Origin: UBA11524 sp045591175
Lineage (GTDB): Bacteria; Bacillota; Clostridia; Christensenellales; Aristaeellaceae
Direction of reading: 5' to 3'
Assembly: GCA_045591175.1 (NCBI GenBank)
Contig: JAZNSI010000010.1
Location: 1 to 64,000 of the forward strand
DNA: 64,000 nt
A program made the translations under genes and the position numbers. Under the pieces are notes generated by a model. It did not search any database. It was not told where the DNA came from and saw only the letters and a program-made list of their open reading frames with translations. Numbering within the stretch: position 1 is the stretch's first letter; the number at the start of each line of letters is the position of its first letter. Below, in pieces: positions 16,052 to 24,519 of this stretch.

Positions 16052-17782
16052 TTAGCGCTTGGTGTAGGTGGTGTGCAGCAGCTCGTGTGCCTTGTGGCTG
16101 CCGGGCTTGCCCAGGAAGTCCTCGTACACCTTGATGATGTCGGGATTCTCGTGGGACTTACGGATGGTCTTCGCCTCGTCCTCAGCGTACAGGCCGGCAG
16201 CGCGGGCCACGCGAGGATCGACGTCCATACGGGTGGAAGCGTCCACGATGGGCTGGCCGCCGCCGTTGACACAGCCGCCGGGGCAGGCCATGACTTCCAC
16301 GAAGTGGTAGGTGGCCTCGCCGGACTGGATCTTCTTGATCAGCTGCTTGGCAGCGCCGGTGGAGTTGGCGATAGCAACCTTCAGGTTCAGGCCGCCGACG
16401 GTGACCTCGGCTTCCTTCACGCCCTCGATGCCGCGCAGAGCCTTGTACTCCACGTTCTCGACCTTGCGGCCCTCCAGCCAGTCAGCAGCAGTACGCAGGG
16501 CAGCTTCCATCACGCCGCCGGTAGCGCCGAAGATGGGAGCAGCACCGGTGGACTCAGCCACCAGCTCGTCGAAGCACTCTTCGTCGGGCAGCTGGGCGAA
16601 CTGGATGCCGGCAGACTTAATCATGCGGGCCAGCTCACGGGTGGTGATGGAGATATCCACAGTGCGCATGCCGTTCAGGGCCATCTCGGGACGGGATGCC
16701 TCGAACTTCTTGGAGGTGCAGGGCATCACGGCCACGACCACGATCTTCTCGGGATCCACGCCGGTCTTCTCAGCCCAGTAGGACTTGATGATCGCGCCTT
16801 CCATCTGCATGGGAGACTTGCAGGAAGACAGGTTGGGGATCAGCTCGGGGAAGTTGTGCTCGCAGTACTTGATCCATCCGGGAGAGCAGGAGGTGAACAT
16901 GGGCAGGGCGCCGCCGTTCTTGATGCGGTCGACCAGCTCGGTGGCCTCTTCCATGATGGTCAGGTCAGCAGCGAAGTCGGTATCGAAAATCTTGTCGAAG
17001 CCCAGGCGCTTCAGAGCCTGAGTCATCTTGCCGGTCACGCGGGTGCCGATGGGCATGCCGAACTCCTCGCCCAGAGCAACGCGGACAGCGGGAGCGGGCT
17101 GCACGACCACGATCTTCTCGGGATCGTTGATCGCGGCCCAGACCTTGTCGGTGTCGTCCTTTTCCTTCAGGGCGCCGACGGGGCAGGCGTTGATGCACTG
17201 GCCGCAGAAGATGCAGTTGGTCTCCAGGATGTTCTTGTTGAAGGCAGGAGCGATCTGGGTCTTGAAGCCACGCTCAACCGCACCGATGGCGCCGATCTGC
17301 TGCACCTGACGGCAGGCAGCCAGGCAGCGGCGGCACAGGATGCACTTGTTGGGATCGCGCACGATGGAGGGAGAGAAGGTGTCCAGGGGGTACTCGATGT
17401 TGGAGCCCTCGAAGCGCTTCTCATCCGCGCCCAGTTCGACGGCCAGCTTCTGCAGCTCGCAGTTCTGGCTGCGGACGCAGGACAGGCACTCACGCTTGTG
17501 GTTGGACAGGATCAGCTCCAGCACGGACTTGCGGGCCGCGCGGACGGCGGGGGTGTTGGTCTTGACGACCATGCCCTCGGAAACGGGCATCACGCAGGCA
17601 GCGGCCAGGGCACGGGCGCCCACGTCCACCACACACATACGGCAGGCGCCGATCTGGTTGATGTCCTTGAGGTAGCACAGGGTGGGAATATGGATGTTGG
17701 CCTTGCGGGCAGCTTCCAGGACGGTGGTACCGGCAGGAACGCTGACCTTCACGCCATCAATCGTAACGTTAAGCATATCCAT
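16052..17782 (-). CDS. hydA: [FeFe] hydrogenase catalytic subunit, NADH-dependent type
   Basis: The product is 576 residues. Residues 1-75 are a plant-type [2Fe-2S] domain with C36, C47 and C50. An NuoG-like segment (about 79-117) with H94 and CLSCVRSQNC follows, then two [4Fe-4S] motifs (CILCRRCLAAC and CIFCGQCINACPVG). The H-cluster domain has L1 TSCSPGW near residue 296, L2 MPCTSKKFE near 352 and L3 MACPGGCVNGGGQP near 500. L1 has Ser where many enzymes have a second Cys. This is the A subunit of trimeric hydrogenases that reoxidise NADH and reduced ferredoxin together to make H2. It is the last gene of the operon, 25 bases after hydB, with GGAAGGAG before the ATG. Confidence 0.95.
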   Translation of the reverse strand: MDMLNVTIDGVKVSVPAGTTVLEAARKANIHIPTLCYLKDINQIGACRMCVVDVGARALAAACVMPVSEGMVVKTNTPAVRAARKSVLELILSNHKRECLSCVRSQNCELQKLAVELGADEKRFEGSNIEYPLDTFSPSIVRDPNKCILCRRCLAACRQVQQIGAIGAVERGFKTQIAPAFNKNILETNCIFCGQCINACPVGALKEKDDTDKVWAAINDPEKIVVVQPAPAVRVALGEEFGMPIGTRVTGKMTQALKRLGFDKIFDTDFAADLTIMEEATELVDRIKNGGALPMFTSCSPGWIKYCEHNFPELIPNLSSCKSPMQMEGAIIKSYWAEKTGVDPEKIVVVAVMPCTSKKFEASRPEMALNGMRTVDISITTRELARMIKSAGIQFAQLPDEECFDELVAESTGAAPIFGATGGVMEAALRTAADWLEGRKVENVEYKALRGIEGVKEAEVTVGGLNLKVAIANSTGAAKQLIKKIQSGEATYHFVEVMACPGGCVNGGGQPIVDASTRMDVDPRVARAAGLYAEDEAKTIRKSHENPDIIKVYEDFLGKPGSHKAHELLHTTYTKR

Positions 17783-17807
17783 GTCAAATTATCTCCTTCC
17801 GGTATGA

Positions 17808-19607
17808 TCAGCCCTTGGTGATGGCGCCGAACTTACACTTCTCCATACAGGCGCCGCACTTGAGGCACTTGGAGTTGTCGATCACGTGGGGCTCGCGAAC
17901 CTTGCCGCTGATGCAGTTGGCGGGGCAGTTACGGGCACACAGGGTGCAGCCCTTGCACTTGTCGGGATCGATCTTGTAGTTCAGCAGCGCCTTGCACTGA
18001 CCGGCGGGGCAGCGATGCTCGTAGATGTGAGCCTCGTACTCGTGACGGTAGTACTTCAGCGTGGACAGAACGGGGTTGGGAGCAGTCTGGCCCAGGCCGC
18101 ACAGAGCGGTGGTCTTGATGGACTTCGCCAGCTCTTCCAGCTTCTCGATGTCGCCATCCTGGCCCTTGCCTTCCACAATGCGCTCCAGGATCTCCAGCAT
18201 GCGCTTGGTGCCGATACGGCAGGGCGCGCACTTGCCGCAGCTCTCGTCCACGGTGAAGTCCAGGAAGAAGCGGGCGATGTCAACCATACAGTTGTCTTCG
18301 TCCATAACGATCATGCCGCCGGAGCCCATCATGGAGCCGATGGCAGTCAGGTTGTCGTAATCGATCTCGATGTCCAGCTCGGAAGCGGGGATGCAACCAC
18401 CGGAAGGACCGCCGGTCTGAGCAGCCTTGAACTTCTTGCCGTTGGGGCAGCCGCCGCCGATGTCATAGATGACCTCGCGCAGGGTGGTACCCATGGGAAC
18501 TTCCACCAGACCGGTGTTGTTGATCTTGCCGCCCAGCGCGAAGACCTTGGTGCCCTTGGACTTCTCGGTGCCCATGGTGCAGAACCAGTCAGCGCCCTTG
18601 TTGATGATCTGGGGCACGTTGGCGTAGGTCTCAACGTTATTCAGGATGGTGGGCTGGCCGAACAGACCCTTCACCGCGGGGAACGGAGGACGGGGACGGG
18701 GCTCGCCGCGCATGCCCTCGATGGAGTTCATCAGAGCGGTTTCCTCGCCGCAGACGAAAGCGCCGGCACCCAGACGGACGTCCATATCGAAGGAGAAGTC
18801 GGTACCGAAGATGTTCTTGCCCAGCAGACCGTACTCACGGGCCTGCTTGATGGCGATCTGCAGGCGCTTGACAGCGATGGGGTACTCAGCGCGGCAGTAG
18901 ACATAGCCCTGATCAGCGCCGATGGCGTAGGCAGCGATGGCCATGGCCTCGATAACGGCGTGGGGATCGCCCTCCAGGATGGAGCGGTCCATGAACGCGC
19001 CGGGGTCGCCCTCGTCAGCGTTGCAGCAGACGTACTTCTTGTCGGACACGGAGTTCTTGGCGAACTTCCACTTCAGGCCAGTGGGGAAGCCGCCGCCGCC
19101 GCGGCCGCGCAGACCGGACTTCAGGATCTCGTCGATGACCTGGTCGGGAGACATCTCGGTCAGGCACTTGCCCAGAGCAGCATAGCCGTCGAAGGCGATG
19201 TACTCGTCGATGTTCTCGGGGTCGATCACGCCGCAGTTACGCAGGGCAACGCGCTTCTGCTTCTTGTAGAAGTCCACCTTGTCCAGGGACTTGACGGTCT
19301 TCTGGTCTTCTTCCATGGAGCCCTTGTACAGCAGCTCCTTGACGATGCGGCCCTTGATCAGGTGCTCGTCCACGATCTTGGTGACGTTTTCGGGGGTCAC
19401 GTGAGCGTAGAAGGAGCCTTCGGGGTACACGATGCAGACGGGGCCGGCCTCACACAGGCCGAAGCAGCCGGTACGAACGACCTTGACTTCCTTGTCCAGG
19501 CCCTTCTCCAGCAGCTGCTTTTCAAACTCAGCAATGACAGCCGCGGAATTGGAAGAGGTACAGCCGGTACCGCCGCAGACCATCACATGAGAACGAATCA
19601 GATCCAT
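17808..19607 (-). CDS. hydB: NuoF-like flavoprotein subunit of NADH-dependent hydrogenase
   Basis: This 599-residue protein is the NADH- and FMN-binding subunit. The thioredoxin-like [2Fe-2S] domain (about residues 1-95) has CGGTGC and GCFGLCEAGP. The NuoF core has GRGGGGFPTGLKW near 150-162 (NADH/FMN), GAGAFVCGEETALMNSIEG near 280 and CGKCAPCRIG near 460 for one [4Fe-4S] cluster. A C-terminal 2x[4Fe-4S] ferredoxin-like tail (about 540-599) has CKGCTLCARNCP and CLKCGACMEKCK. The arrangement is that of HydB in trimeric bifurcating or confurcating hydrogenases. It lies between a small ferredoxin-like gene and hydA. Confidence 0.95.
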   Translation of the reverse strand: MDLIRSHVMVCGGTGCTSSNSAAVIAEFEKQLLEKGLDKEVKVVRTGCFGLCEAGPVCIVYPEGSFYAHVTPENVTKIVDEHLIKGRIVKELLYKGSMEEDQKTVKSLDKVDFYKKQKRVALRNCGVIDPENIDEYIAFDGYAALGKCLTEMSPDQVIDEILKSGLRGRGGGGFPTGLKWKFAKNSVSDKKYVCCNADEGDPGAFMDRSILEGDPHAVIEAMAIAAYAIGADQGYVYCRAEYPIAVKRLQIAIKQAREYGLLGKNIFGTDFSFDMDVRLGAGAFVCGEETALMNSIEGMRGEPRPRPPFPAVKGLFGQPTILNNVETYANVPQIINKGADWFCTMGTEKSKGTKVFALGGKINNTGLVEVPMGTTLREVIYDIGGGCPNGKKFKAAQTGGPSGGCIPASELDIEIDYDNLTAIGSMMGSGGMIVMDEDNCMVDIARFFLDFTVDESCGKCAPCRIGTKRMLEILERIVEGKGQDGDIEKLEELAKSIKTTALCGLGQTAPNPVLSTLKYYRHEYEAHIYEHRCPAGQCKALLNYKIDPDKCKGCTLCARNCPANCISGKVREPHVIDNSKCLKCGACMEKCKFGAITKG

Positions 19608-19682
19608 GATTATATCCTCCTAACATCAGCAATCGCCCAACATGCTGTCGGGCAGTCGCTTCCATACTTACCTGTACAGTTC

Positions 19683-20051
19683 TCAGCCCTGATAGCCGAT
19701 GGTGTACTCTTCCACGGGGCGGCCGTTGACGATGTGCTCGGTGACCACGCGGGCAACCTTCTCGGGGCTCATGTGAACGTAGGTGACCTTCTCCTGATCC
19801 TTCACGTACACTTCAACCATGGGCTCCAGGCGGCACATGCCGATGCAGCCGGTCTGAGCGACGGTGACGTTCTCCAGGCCGCGGCGCTTGAGTTCCTCCA
19901 CGAACTCCAGCATCACGGGACGGGCGCCGGCGGCGATGCCGCAGGTGGCCATGCCGACCACGATGCGGGTATCGATGTTGTCATCCTTACGCATGTTGAC
20001 CTGTTCGATCATCCGGTTACGGATGGCCTGCAGTTCTGCCAAAGACTTCAT
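19683..20051 (-). CDS. Small thioredoxin-like [2Fe-2S] ferredoxin
   Basis: This 122-residue protein has the four cysteines of the NuoE-type [2Fe-2S] fold (MATCGIAAGA near residue 35 and GCIGMCRLEP near 68) and resembles the N-terminal domain of the neighbouring HydB. It probably passes electrons inside the hydrogenase complex. The ATG at 20051 overlaps the stop of the upstream HATPase gene by 4 bases, so translation is coupled. Such a short extra ferredoxin is common in clostridial hydrogenase operons. Whether it is a permanent subunit is not known. Confidence 0.88.
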   Translation of the reverse strand: MKSLAELQAIRNRMIEQVNMRKDDNIDTRIVVGMATCGIAAGARPVMLEFVEELKRRGLENVTVAQTGCIGMCRLEPMVEVYVKDQEKVTYVHMSPEKVARVVTEHIVNGRPVEEYTIGYQG

Positions 20052-20605
20052 GTGAAATTACCTCCATGCAGTTCATTGATTTCACTTTGCAAACATTCCT
20101 GAATCCAGGCGGATATCTCCATCTGATTGAGCGGAATGGGCGCCACCGCCGCCCGGATCTCCCGGGTATCGAAGGTGAAGACCTGTCCGTCATAATCGTA
20201 GGTGAAGAGGAATTCCTTTTCCGGATTCATCACCACGAGGCTGAACCATGCTCCGGCCACATCGCCCATCGGGGGACGATCGATGTGATCCAGCCCGAAG
20301 GTCGCCGTCACCGTGGTACCCACGCCCACGGTGGAGCGGATGTCCAGCGTGCCGCCGGTCATCTCCGCCGTCTGCTTGAGCAGCGGCAGACCCAGACCGA
20401 CCTTGCGGGTCTTGCGGGTGGTGGTGAAGGGCTCGATCACCGATTGGACCAGTTCCTCGCTCATGCCGCAGCCGTCATCCTGAAAGACGAAGGTGATCAG
20501 GTTATCAGCATGGCTGACCTTCACATGCACCTCAGTCAGGGCCGCTCCGGCGGAGATGGAATTCTGGGCAATATCCATGATATTGTCCGACAGTTCACGC
20601 ATCAT
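20048..20605 (-). CDS. HATPase-domain protein of the hydrogenase operon
   Basis: This 185-residue GHKL-type ATPase lacks a phosphoacceptor histidine domain. The N-box DIAQNSISAG lies at about residues 10-19, the G1 box DDGCGM near 44, and GLGLPLL near 72 is the G2 box. The C-terminal 70 residues are unlike a kinase. It could act as an anti-sigma or regulatory ATPase, or bind a partner through ATP. Start ATG at 20605 (or the next ATG, 3 bases on) follows GATGGAG and lies 14 bases after the NuoE-like stop. Similar proteins accompany hydABC in Clostridia; their role is not established. Confidence 0.8.
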   Translation of the reverse strand: MMRELSDNIMDIAQNSISAGAALTEVHVKVSHADNLITFVFQDDGCGMSEELVQSVIEPFTTTRKTRKVGLGLPLLKQTAEMTGGTLDIRSTVGVGTTVTATFGLDHIDRPPMGDVAGAWFSLVVMNPEKEFLFTYDYDGQVFTFDTREIRAAVAPIPLNQMEISAWIQECLQSEINELHGGNFT

Positions 20606-20618
20606 GGCATTTACTCCA

Positions 20619-21104
20619 TCAGTTGCGGTACTTCTCGATGACGCCGGCAACCTGATCGGGGGTCAGACGGCCGTACACGTCATCATTGACCATGATAACG
20701 GGAGCCAGACCGCAGGCGCCCAGGCAGCGGGTCGCATTCAGGGTGAACAGGCCGTCGGGGGTGGTGGAGCCGGCGGGCACGCCCAGCACCTTCTCCAGCT
20801 CGTCCAGCACCAGCTGAGCGCCCTTGACGTAGCAGGCGGTACCCAGGCAGACGCTGATGATGTACTTGCCCTTGGGCTCCAGGTTGAACTGCGCGTAGAA
20901 GGTCGCCACGCCGTAGACATCGCTCACGGGAATGTCCAGGCCCTTGGCAATGATGTTCTGAACATCCTCAGGCAGGTAGCCGAAGATGTCCTGCGCACGC
21001 TGCATGACGGGCATCAGGCAGCCGGGCTCGTTCTTGAGCTCGTCAATCACCTGCTGCAGCGCAGCGTACTTGTCCATGTTGTTGTTGCAATCACAACAGC
21101 ACAT
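20619..21104 (-). CDS. hydC: NuoE-like subunit of NADH-dependent hydrogenase
   Basis: This is a 161-residue [2Fe-2S] subunit of the HydC/NuoE type. GTACYVKGA near residue 92 and LGACGLAP near 132 supply the four cluster cysteines. FGYLPEDVQNIIAKGL and GVATFYAQF are conserved NuoE stretches. The ATG at 21104 is chosen because AGAGGAGG lies 9 bases before it; an ATG directly abutting that site is too close. With this start the protein opens with an unusual Cys-rich run, MCCCDCNNNM, outside the fold. It is the first subunit gene after a 117-base gap following the PHP gene. Confidence 0.92.
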   Translation of the reverse strand: MCCCDCNNNMDKYAALQQVIDELKNEPGCLMPVMQRAQDIFGYLPEDVQNIIAKGLDIPVSDVYGVATFYAQFNLEPKGKYIISVCLGTACYVKGAQLVLDELEKVLGVPAGSTTPDGLFTLNATRCLGACGLAPVIMVNDDVYGRLTPDQVAGVIEKYRN

Positions 21105-21162
21105 TTGATCCATCCTCCTCTTAATTGAGTGTGGGCAGGCCTTTGAGGCCGCCGTTATGCTT

Positions 21163-21203
21163 AAATCACGCGCCCGCCCGATAAGCGGGCGATCGTGAGA
21201 TTT
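21163..21203. other. Intergenic hairpin inside the hydrogenase operon
   Basis: CGCCCGC (21171-21177) and GCGGGCG (21185-21191) form a perfect 7-bp stem, extended outward by AAATC-ACG and CGTGAGATTT with a small bulge. There is no T run, so it may be a processing or attenuation site between the regulatory half and the catalytic half of the operon rather than a terminator. Confidence 0.55.
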
Positions 21204-21220
21204 GCCGTAAGTCAGTCCGT

Positions 21221-21919
21221 TCAGCGTCCTGCAATGGCATCGAAGATGCCCTGCGTGGACTTTTCCCGCACCTCCAGCTGAAAGGTGGGCTCCAGGATGT
21301 TCTCCAGGTAGTGGGCGTCGGACGAACGGAGAGTCCGGTACCCGGTGATATCGATGGGCGGCATGGCCACCGCATCGGAAACCTCCAGGGCGTCGTAGGC
21401 TGCGCCGTCGGGCAGGAAGCCCAGGGCGTTCAGCACGCCGTTGGAGCCGCGGTTGATATGCGCCGGTACGCACAGTCCGCCGTGCAGATGAATCTGCTTT
21501 TCGCACTCCTCAAAGGACCAGTCCAGCGCGCTGATCAGCAGCTTGTCCTCCTCCCCCACTTCCTCGTCCTGGCCGTTCATGACAACCTGTCGGCCGAAGA
21601 ATTCGGGGCGGTTCTTGATTGGCGGGAGGTGCTCATGCACCACGCGGCTGAAGGCGAGGGCACTGTCCACATCCGGGAAGTAGGCCAGCATGTGGGCTTC
21701 TTCCTTCGTGGTCAGCTCCATGCCGGGCAGGAGCGCCACGCCCATCATGTCGGCAACTTCTTTCACCGCGGGGAGATTCTCTGCCGTGTTGTGGTCGCAC
21801 ACCGCGATGGCGTCCAGCTGCTTGATGAAGGCCATGCCGACGATGTTGTTGGGGGTCATCAGCATGTCGCCGCAGGGAGACAGGCAGGAGTGGATGTGGA
21901 GGTCGCAGTAGATCTTCAT
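21221..21919 (-). CDS. PHP-domain metal-dependent phosphoesterase-like protein
   Basis: This 232-residue protein begins MKIYCDLHIHSCLSPCG; the DLHIHS motif is the first metal site of PHP phosphoesterases. CDHNTAEN near residue 42, PGMELTTKEEAHMLAYF near 65 and a late SSDAHYLEN supply the other His/Asp/Glu ligands. The fold hydrolyses phosphoesters such as histidinol phosphate or pAp; here the substrate is unknown. It overlaps the upstream DRTGG gene by 4 bases (ATGA), which ties it to the hydrogenase regulatory set. PHP genes next to sensory hydrogenases are known in Clostridia but their role is unclear. Confidence 0.88.
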   Translation of the reverse strand: MKIYCDLHIHSCLSPCGDMLMTPNNIVGMAFIKQLDAIAVCDHNTAENLPAVKEVADMMGVALLPGMELTTKEEAHMLAYFPDVDSALAFSRVVHEHLPPIKNRPEFFGRQVVMNGQDEEVGEEDKLLISALDWSFEECEKQIHLHGGLCVPAHINRGSNGVLNALGFLPDGAAYDALEVSDAVAMPPIDITGYRTLRSSDAHYLENILEPTFQLEVREKSTQGIFDAIAGR

Positions 21920-22263
21920 CCCTTTTTCGCGGAGGGCACGCCCGCATCCGCGAGGAGCTTGACCAGCTCGAAGGAGGTCTGCTCGCAGGATACGATGATG
22001 ATGTCCTCGGAGGCGGCCTTGTTCACGATGGTTTCGTCCACCGGCAGGCCCTCGGGGATGATCACGCAGGCGAAATCCAGCAGGGCCGCCACGGCGATGA
22101 CATTCATATGGGCCTGGACGGTGATCCAGGCCATGTCCGCCTGACCCTTGCCCATCACATGGCTGAGCAAATCGCAGGTGTAGCCGCAGACGATCTCGCG
22201 ATCCTCATACTCACCCGTCAGCACCTTGCCGCCGGAGAGCTGCACAAAGTCGGATACATGCAT
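21916..22263 (-). CDS. DRTGG-domain protein (second copy)
   Basis: This 115-residue single-domain protein is related to the DRTGG domain found in phosphotransacetylases and CBS proteins. The pattern LSGGKVLTGEYEDREI followed by CGYTCDLLSHVMGKGQADMAWIT fits the family. A paralogue lies at 24051-24434 in the same operon. The domain is thought to bind nucleotides or act in signalling. The ATG at 22263 follows AGGAGGACTAATCCC, in the tail of the hydrogenase-like gene that ends 4 bases away. The partner is probably the hydrogenase-like sensor. Confidence 0.8.
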   Translation of the reverse strand: MHVSDFVQLSGGKVLTGEYEDREIVCGYTCDLLSHVMGKGQADMAWITVQAHMNVIAVAALLDFACVIIPEGLPVDETIVNKAASEDIIIVSCEQTSFELVKLLADAGVPSAKKG

Positions 22264-22267
22264 GGGA

Positions 22268-23617
22268 TTAGTCCTCCTTCTGATCGGGCGTACCGTCCTG
22301 GCGGTTGCCGCCCACCGCAAAGCGGGTGGACGCGCCAAGGGATACCATCTCGCCCGCCAGCGCGCTGATGCGCTCGTTGAGCTTGAAGATGCAGTTCATC
22401 TCCGACGCATGGCCGCCGACGATGTCCATCGCCAGGGCATGGCAGGTCGGAGAACCGCAGGAGCCGCAATCCAGCCCCGGCAGTCCGCGGACGATCTCGT
22501 CGATCCGGGCCGTCTTGATGATGCGCTCCATCATCGTACCAGTCAGCTGATTTGCCTCGTTGGGCTCGATCTCCTGCGTCATGCGGAACTTCTCGTGCGC
22601 ATTGTCGAAGATCTCGGTCTTCTGCACCATCTTGTCCGGTGTATGACGGAGGATGGCGTGCATGCGGCTCTTGGCCACATAGCCATTTTCCACCGCCAGC
22701 GGGCCGCCCAGGCAGCCATTGGAGCAAGCCAGCAGCTCTACGTAATCCAGCCGGTCAAAACGGCTGTCCTCGATCTGCTCCAGGGCGTGCTTGACATTGT
22801 CGATGCCATCCACGCAGAGGGTGTGGCGCATGCCGACAGCGTCCGCCTCGCCGGTGGGAACCGCCCAGCGCACACCGACCGTGCTGGCGCGCTCGATCTC
22901 CAGGGGCGTGAAACCTTCCTTCACATGGGCCTGGATCTGAGTGTAAATGTCCTTGATGGCGATCACGCCGTCCACCGAGGATTTCTCGATGCCGATGGGG
23001 TTGCGCACATCGGAGAGCTTGGCGGCGCAGGGAGAAATGAAGAAGGCACCGATCTTTTCCGCCGGGAGACCGGTCTTTTTCGCGGCCTCCTCCTTGGCGA
23101 TGCGGGCAGCCGCCTCCATGGGCGACACGATGTCGATCACATTGTCCAGCAGACTCGGATACTTCTGCTGGATCAGCCGCACCACCGCAGGGCAGGCGGA
23201 GGAGATCACCGGGCGGGGACGATCCTCATTGATCAGCGTGCGGCTGATGGCATAGGAGATCACCTCGGCCGCACGGGCGACCTCAAAGACCTCGTCAAAG
23301 CCCAGCTTATACAGCGAGGCGATGATCTTGTCGGAATGATGCACCTGCGGAAACTGCACATACAGCGCGGGAGCCGGCAGGGCGATCTTGTATTCATAAC
23401 CGTTGATAATGGACAGCGGATCCGTCACAGCGACCTTGGCGTGGTTGGGGCACACGCGCACGCACTCGCCGCAGTCAATGCAGCTTTCGCGCAGGATGGT
23501 CGCCCGGTTGTTGCGGATGCGGATGGCCTCCGTCGGGCAGCGCTTGAGGCAGTTGGTGCAGCCCTTGCACTTGTCCTCTTCCAGACGCACAGAGTGGAAA
23601 TAACGTTCCTCGCTCAC
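22268..23617 (-). CDS. Sensory-type [FeFe] hydrogenase-like iron-sulfur protein
   Basis: This 449-residue protein has a 2x[4Fe-4S] N-terminus (CKGCTNCLKRCP near residue 18 and CIDCGECVRVCP near 46) and a hydrogenase large-subunit domain. The C-terminal four-Cys domain has CGSCGSPTC near 385. The H-cluster motifs are degenerate: L1 is SSACPAVV, L2 SPCAAKLSD and L3 LACSNGCLGGP, so Trp, Met and the GGGQP tail are lost while four cysteines remain. Group C and D hydrogenases with this layout are thought to sense H2 or redox state; this one has no PAS or phosphatase domain. A regulator of the co-transcribed HydABC is the likely role. Catalysis is doubtful. Confidence 0.88.
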   Translation of the reverse strand: MSEERYFHSVRLEEDKCKGCTNCLKRCPTEAIRIRNNRATILRESCIDCGECVRVCPNHAKVAVTDPLSIINGYEYKIALPAPALYVQFPQVHHSDKIIASLYKLGFDEVFEVARAAEVISYAISRTLINEDRPRPVISSACPAVVRLIQQKYPSLLDNVIDIVSPMEAAARIAKEEAAKKTGLPAEKIGAFFISPCAAKLSDVRNPIGIEKSSVDGVIAIKDIYTQIQAHVKEGFTPLEIERASTVGVRWAVPTGEADAVGMRHTLCVDGIDNVKHALEQIEDSRFDRLDYVELLACSNGCLGGPLAVENGYVAKSRMHAILRHTPDKMVQKTEIFDNAHEKFRMTQEIEPNEANQLTGTMMERIIKTARIDEIVRGLPGLDCGSCGSPTCHALAMDIVGGHASEMNCIFKLNERISALAGEMVSLGASTRFAVGGNRQDGTPDQKED

Positions 23618-23644
23618 CTGACCGCCCCCTTTGCTTTGTTCCGC

Positions 23645-24064
23645 TTATATGTTGAAAATCATGGTGATATCCGTCCCAACGCCAACGGTGGACTTGATAT
23701 CAAACTCGTCCGCGTTACGTTTCATATTGGGCAGGCCCATACCGGCGCCAAAGCCCATGTTGCGCACTTCGTTGGACGCGGTGGACCAGCCCTCGGTCAT
23801 GGCCTTCTTCAAATCCGGGATGCCCGGGCCCTGATCGACCACACGGATGGTGATCTTCTCCGGGGAGATCTCAAAATCGATCCTTCCGCCGTCGGAATGG
23901 ATGACCAGGTTGATCTCCGCCTCATAAGTGCCCACCGACACGCGGCGCACCACGCTGGCCGGGATGCCCAGCTGCTTCATCTGGCGCTTGATGCGGGCAG
24001 ACACATCGCCCGCGAAGGTCATGTCGTTCGCCTTGACGGGGTAGCTTTCTTTAATCATCGTCAT
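23645..24064 (-). CDS. RsbW-like anti-sigma/HATPase domain protein
   Basis: This 139-residue GHKL ATPase of the anti-sigma type has an N-box with TYEAEINLVIHS (about residues 45-56), a G1 box DQGPGIPD and GFGAGMGLPNMKRNADEF as G2. No kinase dimerisation domain is present. The ATG at 24064 follows GGAG with 9 bases of spacing, and the gene overlaps the upstream DRTGG gene by 14 bases. It could signal through ATP-dependent binding to the hydrogenase-like sensor or its DRTGG partner. The target is unknown. Confidence 0.82.
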   Translation of the reverse strand: MTMIKESYPVKANDMTFAGDVSARIKRQMKQLGIPASVVRRVSVGTYEAEINLVIHSDGGRIDFEISPEKITIRVVDQGPGIPDLKKAMTEGWSTASNEVRNMGFGAGMGLPNMKRNADEFDIKSTVGVGTDITMIFNI

Positions 24065-24434
24065 CGTCGGCATCTCCATTGTGGTCGGCCAGTTTGCAAA
24101 CGCCCATGCCCGCCGTATAGAGGCGGCCGCAGGCTTCAAACAGGGAGCAGGAGGTCACCAGCGTGGGCAGGCCAATCTGGCGCGCCCGCATCACAGCGTC
24201 CTGATGGGGAATCTTGCCGCGCACGAACACCAGACAGGGCACATCCAGCATTTCCGCCGTGCGGACGGACTGGCTGTTGATCAGGCCGGTCAGGAGCATG
24301 GTGTCCTCGCTCACATGGGCGAGCACGTCGCTCATCATGTCAGACGCGAAGGCATAGCGGATCTCCGTATCCGCCTCATCCTCGCAGCAGATCCACCTGG
24401 CATCCAGGATTTTTGCCACTTCCCGGATCGTCAT
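24051..24434 (-). CDS. DRTGG-domain protein (first gene of the hydrogenase operon)
   Basis: This 127-residue DRTGG protein has MTIREVAKILDARWICCED, then YAFASDMMSDVLAHV and TGLINSQSVRTAEMLDVPCLVFVRGK, parallel to the copy at 21916-22263. It ends in a run of Asp residues, DADDDDD, which overlaps the start of the next gene. The ATG at 24434 follows GGAAGGCGG. It is the first gene after the consensus promoter at 24491-24519, so it heads an operon of ten genes that ends with hydA. Confidence 0.82.
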   Translation of the reverse strand: MTIREVAKILDARWICCEDEADTEIRYAFASDMMSDVLAHVSEDTMLLTGLINSQSVRTAEMLDVPCLVFVRGKIPHQDAVMRARQIGLPTLVTSCSLFEACGRLYTAGMGVCKLADHNGDADDDDD

Positions 24435-24490
24435 TGCGCCACCGCCTTCCTGCCGGGCATTTTCCGATGCCCATATGCATTGCATCTTAC

Positions 24491-24519
24491 ATTATAACCG
24501 AAGGCGGCACGTTTGTCAA
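24491..24519 (-). promoter_or_regulatory. Consensus promoter of the hydrogenase operon
   Basis: On the minus strand TTGACA (24519-24514), 17 bases, TATAAT (24496-24491). It is the only strong promoter for the ten genes from 24434 down to 16052. Confidence 0.92.

Noticed and set aside
15209..17821. Open reading frame of 870 codons on the plus strand
   Set aside because: It lies antisense to GH5 and hydA. Its amino acid content is that of a shadow frame and it has no domain or start site.
17886..20102. Open reading frame of 738 codons on the plus strand
   Set aside because: It is antisense to hydB and the small ferredoxin gene, both certain, and has shadow composition.
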